Source: Lysobacteraceae bacterium
GTDB taxonomy: Bacteria > Pseudomonadota > Gammaproteobacteria > Xanthomonadales > Xanthomonadaceae
Direction of reading: 5' to 3'
Assembly (NCBI GenBank): GCA_026005075.1
Contig: BPKJ01000001.1
Span: forward strand, 806,001-870,000
Length of the DNA: 64,000 nucleotides
In this document: piece by piece, positions 45,936 through 55,371 of the stretch
Numbering within the stretch: the first letter of the stretch is position 1
Layout of the letters: each line of letters starts with the position of its first letter
Notes under the pieces: generated by a model
The model's database searches: none
Seen by the model: the letters and a program-made list of their open reading frames with translations, nothing else
What the model was told of the DNA's origin: nothing
Program-made: the position numbers and the translations under genes

Positions 45936-46538
45936 ATGAGCGAAGAGTACGACCGCCATTTCCGCGAGCTGCTGGCGCGGCGCCGGCGCCTGCGCAAGCT
46001 GCTCAAGCCCCTGCCGCGGCGTGCCAACGTGCGCCGCTACCCGGTGATCAAGTGGTTTGCGCGGCAGGCGGTGGCACGGCCGTACCTGTGGTCGTTCCGG
46101 CGCGAGAACGTCCTGCCTGCGCTCTACGTGGGCAGCGTGATCTCGCTGCTGCCCCTGTACGGGGTCCAGCTCCTGGTCGCCTTCGGGGCGGCGATCCTGT
46201 TCCGTGCCAACCTCACCCTCACCGTCGCCCTGCAGTTCATCACCAACCCGTTCACGCTGGTGCCGATCTACGGCTTCACCGCATGGGTCGGCAAGAGCCT
46301 GATGGAGTTCCTCGGCGTGGGCGGCCACCTGCCGGCGCCCGCGTTCTATGCCAATGCGCTGGTGGTCGGCGGGGTCGTGGTCGGCCTTGCGGTGGCGCTG
46401 CTGTGCGACATCGCCTGGCGGGTCCTCGCCTGGGAGGCGCGGCAGTTTCGCAACCGGCTCGCCGCGCATCGCATCCGCCGTGATCTGCTGCTGGCTGCCG
46501 AGCGGGAGCGGGCCGCCTCGGAGGGCACGCAACGCTAG
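45936..46538 (+). CDS. DUF2062 membrane protein
   Basis: 200 residues. A basic N-terminal stretch (FRELLARRRRLRKLLKPLPR) is followed by a DUF2062 core with two or three helices (ALYVGSVISLLPLYGVQLLV, LQFITNPFTLVPIYGF, YANALVVGGVVVGLAVALL). The family is common in Proteobacteria and its function unknown. A TACACT at about 45903 resembles a -10. It lies between mnmG and putA. Confidence 0.85.
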   Translation: MSEEYDRHFRELLARRRRLRKLLKPLPRRANVRRYPVIKWFARQAVARPYLWSFRRENVLPALYVGSVISLLPLYGVQLLVAFGAAILFRANLTLTVALQFITNPFTLVPIYGFTAWVGKSLMEFLGVGGHLPAPAFYANALVVGGVVVGLAVALLCDIAWRVLAWEARQFRNRLAAHRIRRDLLLAAERERAASEGTQR

Positions 46539-46634
46539 GGCGGCCCGGCCGCCCGCCGATGGAATCTTGCCGGGCATGTTCTACACTGCGCGTTTTCGCG
46601 CGCCCGCCGCGCTCTCTTCCCTTGCAGGTCCGCC

Positions 46635-49600
46635 GTGAGCACCCTCCTGCTGCCCGAATTGCCCGAACCGGACCCGAGACGGTCCGCCATCACCGCCGCC
46701 TGGATGCGCGAGGAGCGCGAACAGGTCAAGGCCCTGCTGGACGAGCTTGGCGCCGACCCGGACGAGATCGCCCGGATCGAACGCACCGCGGCCGATCTGG
46801 TGGCAAGGACCCGTCGCCGGGCTCGCGACCAGGGGGCCATCGAGGCCTTCATGCACCAGTACGACCTGTCCTCGGAGGAGGGCGTGCTGCTGATGTGCGT
46901 GGCCGAGGCCCTGCTGCGGATCCCGGACGAGGAGACCGCCGACCGGCTGATCCGCGACAAGCTCGGCGAGGCCGACTGGAAGAGGCACCTTGGCCGCAGC
47001 GAGTCGCTGTTCGTCAATGCCTCGACCTGGGGGCTGATGCTGACCGGCCGCCTGGTCGCTCTCTCCGAGGAGACCCGGCGCGACTTCACCGGCGCGCTGC
47101 GGCGCCTGGTCGGGCGCGCGGGCGAACCCGTGATCCGCCTTGCGGTGCGCCAGGCGATGCGCATCATGGGGCACCAGTTCGTCATGGGCCGGCGCATCGA
47201 GGATGCGCTGCGCCGCTCGCGCAAGGGCCGCAACGCGCAGTACCGCTACAGCTTCGACATGCTCGGCGAGGCGGCCCTGACCGCCCGCGACGCGGTGCGC
47301 TACTTCGAGGCCTACCGCAAGGCGATCGGCGCGATCGGCGCCAGCGGTCCTGGCGGCAGTTTCGTGGGCCAGGACGTGTTCGCGGCACCGAGCATCTCGG
47401 TCAAGCTCAGCGCCCTCCACCCGCGCTACGAGGTCGGCAAGCGCGCCCGGGTGCTGGCCGAGCTGACACCGCGGGTGCTGGAGCTCGCCCGCGCGGCACG
47501 CGAAGTCGGGATCGGCTTCACCGTGGACGCCGAGGAGTCCGAGCGGCTCGAACTCAGCCTCGAGGTGATCGCGGCGGTGTTTCGCGATCCTTCGCTCGGT
47601 GGCTGGGAGGGTTTCGGGCTGGCCGTGCAGGCCTACCAGAAGCGCGCGCCGCAGGTGCTGGAATACCTCGCCTCGCTGGCCCGCGAGGCGGGGCGCAGGA
47701 TGCCGGTGCGGCTGGTCAAGGGCGCGTACTGGGACAGCGAGATCAAGAAGTCCCAGGTCGAGGGCCACGCGGGCTATCCGGTCTACACCCGCAAGGCCAA
47801 CACCGACCTGGCCTACCTCGCCTGTGCGCGGCGCATGCTCGCCGCCGGCGACGCGTTCTATCCGATGTTCGCCACCCACAACGCGCACACCATCGCCGCC
47901 ATCCACCACATGGCGGCGGGACGGGCCTTCGAGTTCCAGCGGCTGCACGGCATGGGCGAGGACCTCTATGCCGAGGTCGTGCCTGCCGACCGGCTGGGCG
48001 TGCCCTGCCGTGTCTACGCGCCGGTGGGCAGCCACGAGGACCTGCTGCCCTATCTGGTGCGGCGGCTGCTGGAGAACGGCGCCAACACCAGTTTCGTCAA
48101 CAAGATCACCGATCCGGCCGTCCGTCCGGAAACGCTGGTCACCGATCCGCGGCGCACGGTGGCAGGCTTCGAGTCCATCTCCCATCCCAAGATCCCGCTG
48201 CCGGTCGCCCTGTATGGCGACGGAAGGAAGAACTCCATGGGCATCCATCTGGCCAACGAGAATGAGCTGCGCCGGCTTGGCGAGGCGATGAACCGCGCGG
48301 TCCGGTCGTGGACCGCGCACCCGCTGCTCGCGGGCGGCGAGACCGGCAACGGCGAGACGGTGGACGTGCGCTATCCGGCCGACCGCCGCCGGCAGGTCGG
48401 AACCTACCGCAAGGCCAATGCCGCCGACGTCGATCGCGCCCTCGCCGCGGCGGTGGCCGCGCAGCCCGCGTGGGACCGGCTGCCGGTGGCCTCGCGCGCG
48501 GCGATCCTCGAGCACGCGGCCGACCTGCTCGAGGCGCGGATGCCGGAGTTCATGGCACTTTGCACCCTCGAGGCCGGCAAGACCATCGCCGACGGCGTGG
48601 CCGAGGTGCGCGAGGCCGTCGACTTCCTGCGCTACTACGCCCAGCAGGCGCGTCGCCTGTTCGGGCAGCCGGAGAAGCTGCCCGGTCCGACCGGCGAGAG
48701 CAACCAACTCAGCCTGCACGGCCGCGGGGTCTTCGTCTGCATCAGCCCGTGGAACTTCCCGCTGGCCATCTTCACCGGCCAGGTCGCCGCGGCGCTGGTG
48801 GCCGGCAACAGCGTGGTCGCCAAGCCGGCCGAGCAGACCAGCCTGACCGGCTTTGCCGCCACGGCGCTGTTGCACGAGGCCGGGGTGCCGCGCGAAGTGC
48901 TGCAGTTCCTGCCCGGGGACGGCGCGGAGGTTGGCGCGGCGCTGACCCGCGATCCTCGGGTCGCCGGCGTGGCCTTCACCGGCTCGACCGAGACCGCGCG
49001 CGCGATCAACCGCGCGCTGGCCGCCCGGGACGCGGCGATCGGCGTGCTGATCGCCGAGACCGGGGGCCAGAACGCCCTGATCGCGGACTCCTCGGCCCTG
49101 CCCGAGCAGCTGGTCAAGGACGTGATCAGTTCCGCCTTCGGTTCCGCCGGACAGCGCTGCTCGGCGGCACGGGTCCTGTTCATCCAGCAGGACATCGCCG
49201 ACAAGGTGCTGGACATGCTGGCCGGGGCCATGGACGAGCTCAAGGTCGGCGATCCGGGGCTGCTGTCCACCGACGTCGGGCCGGTCATCGATGCCGAGGC
49301 GCTGGCAACGCTGGAGGCGCACGCCGCGCGGATGGACGCGGAAGCCCGCCTGATCCGCGCGGCCCGGCTCGACCCGTCCTGCGCGCACGGCACCTTCTTC
49401 GCGCCACGGGCCTACGAGATCGACCGCCTGTCACGGCTGAGCCGCGAGGTGTTCGGCCCGATCCTGCACGTGATCCGCTACCGGGCCGAGGAGCTGGATG
49501 CGGTGATCGATGCCATCAACGCCACCGGCTACGGCCTCACCCTTGGCATCCATTCACGCATCGACAGGACGGTGGAGACGATCGCCAGCCGGGTCCGGGT

Positions 49601-49796
49601 CGGCAACTGCTACGTGAACCGCAACCAGATCGGCGCGGTGGTCGGGGTGCAGCCCTTCGGCGGCGAGGGGCTCTCGGGCACCGGTCCCAAGGCGGGAGGG
49701 CCGCACTACCTGCTGCGCTTCGCCACCGAGCGGACCCTGACCATCAACACCACCGCCGCCGGCGGCAATGCCTCGCTGCTGACCCTTGGCGACTGA
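46635..49796 (+). CDS. putA: Bifunctional proline dehydrogenase / L-glutamate gamma-semialdehyde dehydrogenase
   Basis: 1053 residues. The proline dehydrogenase barrel (FAD) covers about 160-480 (LVKGAYWDSEIKKSQVEGHA split across the FAD site). The P5C dehydrogenase runs from about 560 on, with NAD-binding GSTETARAI, catalytic Glu808 in ETGGQNA and Cys842 in GQRCSAARV. It oxidises proline to glutamate, channelling the intermediate. There is no N-terminal ribbon-helix-helix domain, so unlike E. coli PutA it should not act as its own repressor; the length fits the short type A form. Confidence 0.97.
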   Translation: MSTLLLPELPEPDPRRSAITAAWMREEREQVKALLDELGADPDEIARIERTAADLVARTRRRARDQGAIEAFMHQYDLSSEEGVLLMCVAEALLRIPDEETADRLIRDKLGEADWKRHLGRSESLFVNASTWGLMLTGRLVALSEETRRDFTGALRRLVGRAGEPVIRLAVRQAMRIMGHQFVMGRRIEDALRRSRKGRNAQYRYSFDMLGEAALTARDAVRYFEAYRKAIGAIGASGPGGSFVGQDVFAAPSISVKLSALHPRYEVGKRARVLAELTPRVLELARAAREVGIGFTVDAEESERLELSLEVIAAVFRDPSLGGWEGFGLAVQAYQKRAPQVLEYLASLAREAGRRMPVRLVKGAYWDSEIKKSQVEGHAGYPVYTRKANTDLAYLACARRMLAAGDAFYPMFATHNAHTIAAIHHMAAGRAFEFQRLHGMGEDLYAEVVPADRLGVPCRVYAPVGSHEDLLPYLVRRLLENGANTSFVNKITDPAVRPETLVTDPRRTVAGFESISHPKIPLPVALYGDGRKNSMGIHLANENELRRLGEAMNRAVRSWTAHPLLAGGETGNGETVDVRYPADRRRQVGTYRKANAADVDRALAAAVAAQPAWDRLPVASRAAILEHAADLLEARMPEFMALCTLEAGKTIADGVAEVREAVDFLRYYAQQARRLFGQPEKLPGPTGESNQLSLHGRGVFVCISPWNFPLAIFTGQVAAALVAGNSVVAKPAEQTSLTGFAATALLHEAGVPREVLQFLPGDGAEVGAALTRDPRVAGVAFTGSTETARAINRALAARDAAIGVLIAETGGQNALIADSSALPEQLVKDVISSAFGSAGQRCSAARVLFIQQDIADKVLDMLAGAMDELKVGDPGLLSTDVGPVIDAEALATLEAHAARMDAEARLIRAARLDPSCAHGTFFAPRAYEIDRLSRLSREVFGPILHVIRYRAEELDAVIDAINATGYGLTLGIHSRIDRTVETIASRVRVGNCYVNRNQIGAVVGVQPFGGEGLSGTGPKAGGPHYLLRFATERTLTINTTAAGGNASLLTLGD

Positions 49797-49865
49797 CCCC
49801 TTCTCGGCGCGGCGACGGCCCGGCATGCTTGCAGGGGTCCAGCGAGTGAGCAGGTAGCCGCGATC

Positions 49866-51035
49866 ATGGAAGTCAGGCAGGCGGGCCGGCAGCCGTTGCG
49901 GGTGCTGGTGGTGGAGGACGACGAGCAGATGGCGAGCCTGCTCGAACTGGTCGTGCAGATGGCCGCCCCCGGTGCCGAGGTCGAGCGCTGTGCCGACGTG
50001 GGCGATGCGGAGGAGCGCTTCTCGCCTTCCCGCCACGGTCTGGTGATCTGCGACTGGAACCTGCCCGGGCGGCCCGGGATCGCGCTGCTGCGGACGGTCC
50101 GGGCGGTCGAGCCGAGGGTGCCGGTGTTGATGGTCACCGGCCGGACCGACCGGGCGAGCGTGATCACCGCCCGCGCGCAGGGCGTGGACGAGTTCATCGC
50201 CAAGCCGTTCAAGCCGGAACAGCTGGTCGAGCGGCTCCGCCGCTACCTGCCCGCCGCCGCTACGGACCCAGCGGCGGGGCAACCGGCCGAAGCCGACGCA
50301 GCGGACCTTGCGGCCTGGCTCGAGGCGCTCGATGATGCGGCCCTGGAGGCGCCCCTGGCGGCGCGGGTCGGAGGGCTGGTCACCCAGGCCATCGAGGACG
50401 AGCCGCCCGACCTCGAGGTGCTCGCCGAGACCTGGTCCCAGCAGCCGGCCCTGTGTGGTCGCCTGCTGGCGCTGGCCAACAGCAGCGCCTTCAATCCGCA
50501 CGGGCGGCTGTGCGGCAGCCTGCTCGAGGCGCTGCAGCGGCTGGGCTGGCGGACCAGCCTCAACGTGGCCTGCCTGCTGGCCCTGCGCCAAGGCACGAAG
50601 CTCGAGGATGAACGCCTCTCCCGGCGCCTCGAGGCCGAACTGGATCTTTGCGAACGGGTGGCCGAGCGTGTCGGGGAGCTGGCCCGCGAGGCGGGGGTCG
50701 ACCCTGCGCCCCTCGAGGGCGCGGCGCTGATGCACCGGCTTGGCGAGCTGTGCACCTTGCTGCACATCGCCCTGTGGGAAGAGCAGACCGGACGGCGCGC
50801 CGAGGACGCACAGATCGATGCCGCCGTCCGGCGCTTTTCACGCGACTTCGCGCACCGGCTCAAGACCGTCTGGCGCTACCCGCAGCCCTTGCGCGCCCTG
50901 ATCGCCGCGATCTACGCCCTCGCGCCGGGAACTTCCCGGCGGGAGTTGCTGCTGCTGCGGCTTGCCGGGGGCAGCGTGCACGGCGACCTCGATGCCGAGC
51001 AGGAGGCGCGCTTGCGGCGGCTGGTGTTCGACTGA
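49866..51035 (+). CDS. Response regulator with HDOD output domain
   Basis: 389 residues. The receiver domain spans 10-130 with the acidic pair VVEDDEQ, phospho-acceptor Asp63 (CDWNLPG), the switch Thr in VTGRTDR and Lys113 in AKPFKPE. The HDOD domain covers about 180-380 (LVTQAIEDEPPDLEVLAETW, LCGRLLALANSSAFNPHG, ALMHRLGELCTLLHIALWEE). HDOD is related to HD phosphohydrolases but lacks their catalytic histidines and acts as a protein-protein module. No histidine kinase is adjacent, so the partner is an orphan kinase elsewhere. A second HDOD protein lies at 10347. Confidence 0.92.
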   Translation: MEVRQAGRQPLRVLVVEDDEQMASLLELVVQMAAPGAEVERCADVGDAEERFSPSRHGLVICDWNLPGRPGIALLRTVRAVEPRVPVLMVTGRTDRASVITARAQGVDEFIAKPFKPEQLVERLRRYLPAAATDPAAGQPAEADAADLAAWLEALDDAALEAPLAARVGGLVTQAIEDEPPDLEVLAETWSQQPALCGRLLALANSSAFNPHGRLCGSLLEALQRLGWRTSLNVACLLALRQGTKLEDERLSRRLEAELDLCERVAERVGELAREAGVDPAPLEGAALMHRLGELCTLLHIALWEEQTGRRAEDAQIDAAVRRFSRDFAHRLKTVWRYPQPLRALIAAIYALAPGTSRRELLLLRLAGGSVHGDLDAEQEARLRRLVFD

Positions 51036-51059
51036 ACGCGGCCTCCGGCACCCGCGGCT

Positions 51060-51087
51060 TTGCCGTCCCACGCGCCGCGGCTATACT
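51060..51087 (+). promoter_or_regulatory. Promoter of the cytochrome c5 gene
   Basis: TTGCCG (51060-51065) and TATACT (51082-51087) with a 16-bp spacer give a leader of about 45 nt ahead of the GTG start at 51139. Confidence 0.6.
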
Positions 51088-51138
51088 TGCCCGCCCAAGA
51101 CCGCCGGCGTGCCGGCGTGAGCCCGTACCAGGTGCCCC

Positions 51139-51654
51139 GTGCGCAACTACGATCTCGAATTCCTCAAGCACTTCTCCATGGTCATCGGCTTCCTCGTGCT
51201 GGTGACCCTCGGCCTGATCGGTACCGCCACCTGGCTGCATGGCGCAAGGCCGGTCGAGGAGGATCCGGCGCGGGTGGCGCAGATCGCGGCCCGGCTGGAG
51301 CCGGCGGGAGCGGTCTACGCGGGTGAGACCGGTGCCGCAGCGCTGGCCGCGGCCCAGGAGGCGGCGCGTGCGGCGGCGGCCAGCCAGGTTGCCTATGGCG
51401 GCAGCACCGACGGTGCGATGATCTTCGCCAACCTTTGCGGGGCTTGCCATCAGTCCGGTGCCGGCGGGGCGCCCAAGCTGGAGAAGGCCGCCTGGAGCGC
51501 GCGCATCGCCCAGGGCGAGGAGACCCTGATCCGGCATGCGATCGAAGGCTTCCAGGGTGCGGCGGGGATCATGCCGCCGCGCGGGGGCAACCCGGCGCTG
51601 AGCGACGAACAGGTCGCGGCCACCGTCCGCTGGATGCTCGAAAACCTGAAGTGA
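51139..51654 (+). CDS. Cytochrome c5 (membrane-anchored, monohaem)
   Basis: 171 residues starting with GTG at 51139. One N-terminal membrane helix (FSMVIGFLVLVTLGLIGTATW, 13-33) anchors the protein. A periplasmic Ala/Glu-rich linker leads to a cytochrome c domain with haem motif C100-G-A-C103-H104 and the probable Met ligand in GIMPPRGGNP. It likely carries electrons to a terminal oxidase or donates them in the periplasm. It matches the Pseudomonas/Xanthomonas cytochrome c5 type by order of elements. Confidence 0.88.
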   Translation: MRNYDLEFLKHFSMVIGFLVLVTLGLIGTATWLHGARPVEEDPARVAQIAARLEPAGAVYAGETGAAALAAAQEAARAAAASQVAYGGSTDGAMIFANLCGACHQSGAGGAPKLEKAAWSARIAQGEETLIRHAIEGFQGAAGIMPPRGGNPALSDEQVAATVRWMLENLK

Positions 51655-51671
51655 GGCCGGTGTTGCGAGCG

Positions 51672-53496
51672 ATGGCCAACGCCGCCCGCCGGGCGGCGTT
51701 TTCGTATCCGCTGGCCCTCGTGCTGCTGGGTTGCCAGCCGGCCGGGACCGCGGTCGACGAGGCCGTGCCCGAGCCCGGGCCGCCGCGCAGCATCGGCGAC
51801 GTCCAGGGCAGCGGGCCGCGCAGCCCGCACGAGGGCCGGGTGGTGACCGTGCAGGGGGTGGTGACGGGCAACTTCGTCCAGGGCCTCGGCGGCTTCTTCA
51901 TGCAGGACCCCAGCGGCGCCGAGGACGGCAACCCGGCCACCAGCGACGGGCTGTTCGTGGTCTGGGATCGCAACGCAAGGCCGCGTGTCCGGCGTGGAGA
52001 GCGCGTGCAGGTGCGGGGCAAGGTGGTCGAGCTGGGGCAGGGTGCGAAGACCCTCACCGCCCTCGCCGAGGCGAAGCTGGAGGTCCTGGGCCGGGCCGCC
52101 GTCGCCGCCACGGTGCTCGACCGGCCGCCGGCGCGCGCCGCGGACTGGGAGGCGCTGGAGGGGATGTGGCTACGCCTCCCCGGTCCGCTGGTGATCAGCG
52201 GCAACCGCGAGCTGCTCCGTTTCGGGGTCCTGCAGCTCGCCTTCGGTGAGCGGCTGCGCGCGCCCACCGACGTCGCCACCCCCGGCGCCAAGGCGGAGGC
52301 GGTCCTCGAGGACAACCGGCGCCGGGGACTGGTGCTGGACGACGGGCGGGATGCCGTGTTCCCCGGCTCGTTCCGGTTTCTCGGCGAGCCGCCCAGCGAT
52401 GCGCAGCCGGTGCGTGCCGGCTCCCGGGTCTGGGGCATCGAGGGCATCCTCGATCACCGGCATGGCGAATGGCGGCTGCAGTCGACCGAGCGCATCGGCC
52501 GCATCGAGGCGCTGCCCCGGCCGGCGCCGCCGGTGCTTCCGCAAGGCCTGCGCCTGGCCAGCATCAACCTGCTGAACCTGTTCAACGGCAACGGCCGTGG
52601 CCGCGGCTTTCCGACCGCGCGGGGCGCGAGCAGCCTGCAGGAGTACCGGCGCCAGCGCGGACAAGCACGTCGCCGTGCTCGTCGGCCCTGCAGCCGGACA
52701 TCGTCGCGTTCTCGGAGGTCGAGAACGACGACGACGGCCCGAACACGGCGCTGGCCGACCTCCTCCACGCCCTCAATCAAGGCGCTTGGGGGAAGACGGG
52801 GACTACCAGGCGGTGGCGGGAACCGGCGGCAACCAGCCGATCCGGGTGGCGCTGGCCTGGCGGAGCCGCCGGGTGCAGCCGGAGGGGCCCGCGGTGGAGC
52901 TTCTCGAAGGGCCGTTCCGCAGCGGTCACCGCCCGCCGCTGGCGCGGACCTTCGTCGATCTGGCCAGCGGGCGCAGGCTGACGGTGGTGGCCAACCACCT
53001 CAAGTCCAAGGGCGATTGCCCCGAGGAGGCCGACAGTCCCGATCGGGACCGCGGCGATGGCCAGGGATGCTGGAATGCCAGCCGGGTGGAGGCGGTGCGG
53101 GCGCTGGATCTCTGGCTCAAGTCCGACCCGACCGGCGCCGGCACGGCCCACCGCATCCTGCTCGGGGATTTCAACAGCTACACCCGCGAGGATCCGCTGC
53201 GGCTCCTGCGCTCGTTGGGCTGGCGTGACGCGGTTCCGGTCCGGGATGCCTCGCACCGCCATCACAGCTTCGTCTACCGCGGCCTTGCCGGTGCCCTCGA
53301 TCATGCCCTGCTGAGTCCGGGCCTGGTCGCCACGGTGCTCGCCGCGCAGTCGTGGGCGATCAACAGCGACGAGAGCGAGTGGTTCGACTACAACCTCGAA
53401 CGGCGACCGCCCACCGTCTACCGGCCGCTGCCCTTCGCGGCGTCCGACCACGACCCCCTGATCGTGGTGCTGGACCTGCGCCGCGCCGCCCAGTAG
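51672..53496 (+). pseudogene. ExeM/NucH-family extracellular endonuclease; three frame breaks
   Basis: Lipoprotein signal LALVLLGCQ, then an OB-fold-like region (RVVTVQGVVTGNFV, FFMQDPSGAEDGNPATSDGLF). An endonuclease/exonuclease/phosphatase domain follows, with LASINLLNLFN, LQPDIVAFSEVEND, LTVVANHLKSKGD, ILLGDFNSYTRED and SDHDPLIVVL. All catalytic blocks exist but in three frames. Extra bases lie near 52659-52661 and 52680-52686, and one base is missing in the G run 52788-52792. Repaired, the protein has about 608 residues. The start is uncertain (ATG 51672, or GTG 51660 / TTG 51663). The cluster of three indels within 130 bp suggests local consensus trouble. Confidence 0.82.
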
Positions 53497-53539
53497 CGCA
53501 GGCGCACCATCCGCTCGCGTCGATTATCATCGCCAGCTC

Positions 53540-54244
53540 ATGACCACCGATCCGACCCCCACCCGCCAGCAGGACGCCGCGCTCCCCGAGGGCACCGGGC
53601 AGGTGCTGCTGCGCGGCGCCGCAGGCGCGATCGAGGTCGCCGTCGACCATCCCGACCCGGAAGCGGCCCGCGCGGGCGTGGCGGTGATCTGCCACCCGCA
53701 TCCGCTGCATGGCGGCACCATGCACAACAAGGTCGTCACCATGATCGAGCGCTCCCTGCGCGAGCTTGGCTTGACCACGGTGCGCTTCAATTTCCGCGGC
53801 GTCGGGCGCAGCGAGGGCGAACACGACAACGGGCGCGGCGAGACCCTCGATCTGCTCACCGTCGCGGAGTGGGCGATGCAGCAGCGTCCGGGGCATGCGC
53901 TCTGGCTGGCCGGGTTCAGCTTCGGCGCCTACGTGGCCCTGCTCGGTGCCCGCCACCTTCCGGTCCAGCAGATGATCCTCGTCGCCCCGCCGGCGGGGCG
54001 CTGGGATTTCTCGGCCGTGCTGCCTCCGACCTGTCCCTGGCTGGTGATCATGGGCGAGGACGATGACGTCGTGGACCCGCAGCAGGTCTGGGACTGGATC
54101 GAGGGCATGCCGGAGGCCGAGCGCCCCACCCTGATCCGCATGCCCGAAACCGGGCACTTCTTCCACCGCAGGCTGATGGACCTGCGCGGGGCGATCAAGA
54201 ACGGCGTCCGCAACCAGCTGCCGCCGCCTCTCGACCCGCGGTGA
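53540..54244 (+). CDS. Alpha/beta hydrolase
   Basis: 234 residues with the oxyanion region VICHPHPLHGGTMHNK, nucleophile elbow GFSFGAY, acid in IMGEDDDVVDPQQV and His in PETGHFFHRRL. This is the small CocE/dienelactone-like branch often annotated as alpha/beta hydrolase; substrate unknown. The stop overlaps the zapE GTG by 4 bp (GTGA), so the two are translationally coupled. Confidence 0.88.
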   Translation: MTTDPTPTRQQDAALPEGTGQVLLRGAAGAIEVAVDHPDPEAARAGVAVICHPHPLHGGTMHNKVVTMIERSLRELGLTTVRFNFRGVGRSEGEHDNGRGETLDLLTVAEWAMQQRPGHALWLAGFSFGAYVALLGARHLPVQQMILVAPPAGRWDFSAVLPPTCPWLVIMGEDDDVVDPQQVWDWIEGMPEAERPTLIRMPETGHFFHRRLMDLRGAIKNGVRNQLPPPLDPR

Positions 54245-55353
54245 GCCGGGCGCCCGACCGCCGCGACATCCCGCCTGGAAGGGCGTGGGCCGAAGGGGTG
54301 CGCGCCGGGCGCTGGCAGGACGACCCGGCCCAGCGCGAGGCCCTGCGCGAGCTCGACCGCATCCATCTCGCCTTGCACCCGCATCTGGGCAACCGGCCGT
54401 GGGACCGGATCCGACGTTGGTTGCGGCCGCCGCCGCTGCCGCGCGGGCTCTACCTCTGGGGTGGCGTTGGTCGCGGCAAGACCTTCCTGATGGACCTGTT
54501 CTTCGAGCACCTTCCGGGGCAGGCCAAGCGGCGCCTGCATTTCCACCGCTTCATGGCCGAGGTCCACGGCCGGCTGCGCGTGCTCGGCGAGGTCCGCGAC
54601 CCGCTGGCGCGGGTGGCGGCGGACCTGGCGGGCCAGTGCCGGGTGCTGTGCCTCGACGAGTTCTTCGTCAGCGACATCGGCGATGCCATGATCCTCGGCC
54701 GGCTGCTCGAGCGGCTGTTCGCCGAGGGCGTGGTGCTGGTGACGACCTCCAACACCGTGCCCGACCAGCTGTACCGTGACGGCCTGCAGCGGGCGCGCTT
54801 CCTGCCCGCCATCGACCTGCTCCATCGCCACTGCGTGGTCCACTGCATGGACCGTGGCGTCGATTACCGGCTGCGTGCCCTGACCCGGGCCCCGGTCTTT
54901 CTGTGCCCACTGAACGGGGCGACCGAGGCCGCGCTGCAGCGCTGCTACGAGGCGCTGACCTGCGACACCGTCCACGAACCCGGAGAGCTGGTCGTCAACG
55001 GACGGAGCATCCCCACCGTGGATCACTGCGAAGGCGTGGCCTGGTTCGAGTTCCGCGCCTTGTGCGAGGGGCCACGGTCGGTGGCCGACTACATCGAGAT
55101 CGCCCGCGACTACCACACCGTGCTGCTCGCGCACGTGCCGGTGCTCGACGCGCGCCGCGAAAACGAGGCGCGTCGCTTCATCCATCTCGTCGACGCGCTC
55201 TACGACCACAAGGTCAACCTGATCCTCAGCGCCGAGGTGCCCCTCGATGCGCTGTATCGGGGCGAGCGTCTGGGCCCCGAGTTCGAGCGCACGCGCAGCC
55301 GTCTGATCGAGATGCAGACCGAGGACTACCTCGCAAGGCCGCATCGCTCCTGA
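54241..55353 (+). CDS. zapE: Cell division protein ZapE (AFG1-like ATPase)
   Basis: 370 residues beginning with GTG. Walker A is GGVGRGKTFLMDLFF with Lys80, Walker B LCLDEFFVSD, sensor TTSNTVPDQLY, and the family segment KRRLHFHRFMAEVHGRL. ZapE associates with the Z-ring during late constriction; the mitochondrial relative AFG1/LACE1 is a quality-control ATPase. It converges on ahpF with 18 bp between stops. Confidence 0.95.
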   Translation: MSRAPDRRDIPPGRAWAEGVRAGRWQDDPAQREALRELDRIHLALHPHLGNRPWDRIRRWLRPPPLPRGLYLWGGVGRGKTFLMDLFFEHLPGQAKRRLHFHRFMAEVHGRLRVLGEVRDPLARVAADLAGQCRVLCLDEFFVSDIGDAMILGRLLERLFAEGVVLVTTSNTVPDQLYRDGLQRARFLPAIDLLHRHCVVHCMDRGVDYRLRALTRAPVFLCPLNGATEAALQRCYEALTCDTVHEPGELVVNGRSIPTVDHCEGVAWFEFRALCEGPRSVADYIEIARDYHTVLLAHVPVLDARRENEARRFIHLVDALYDHKVNLILSAEVPLDALYRGERLGPEFERTRSRLIEMQTEDYLARPHRS

Positions 55354-55371
55354 GCGGCCCGCAACCAGGAC

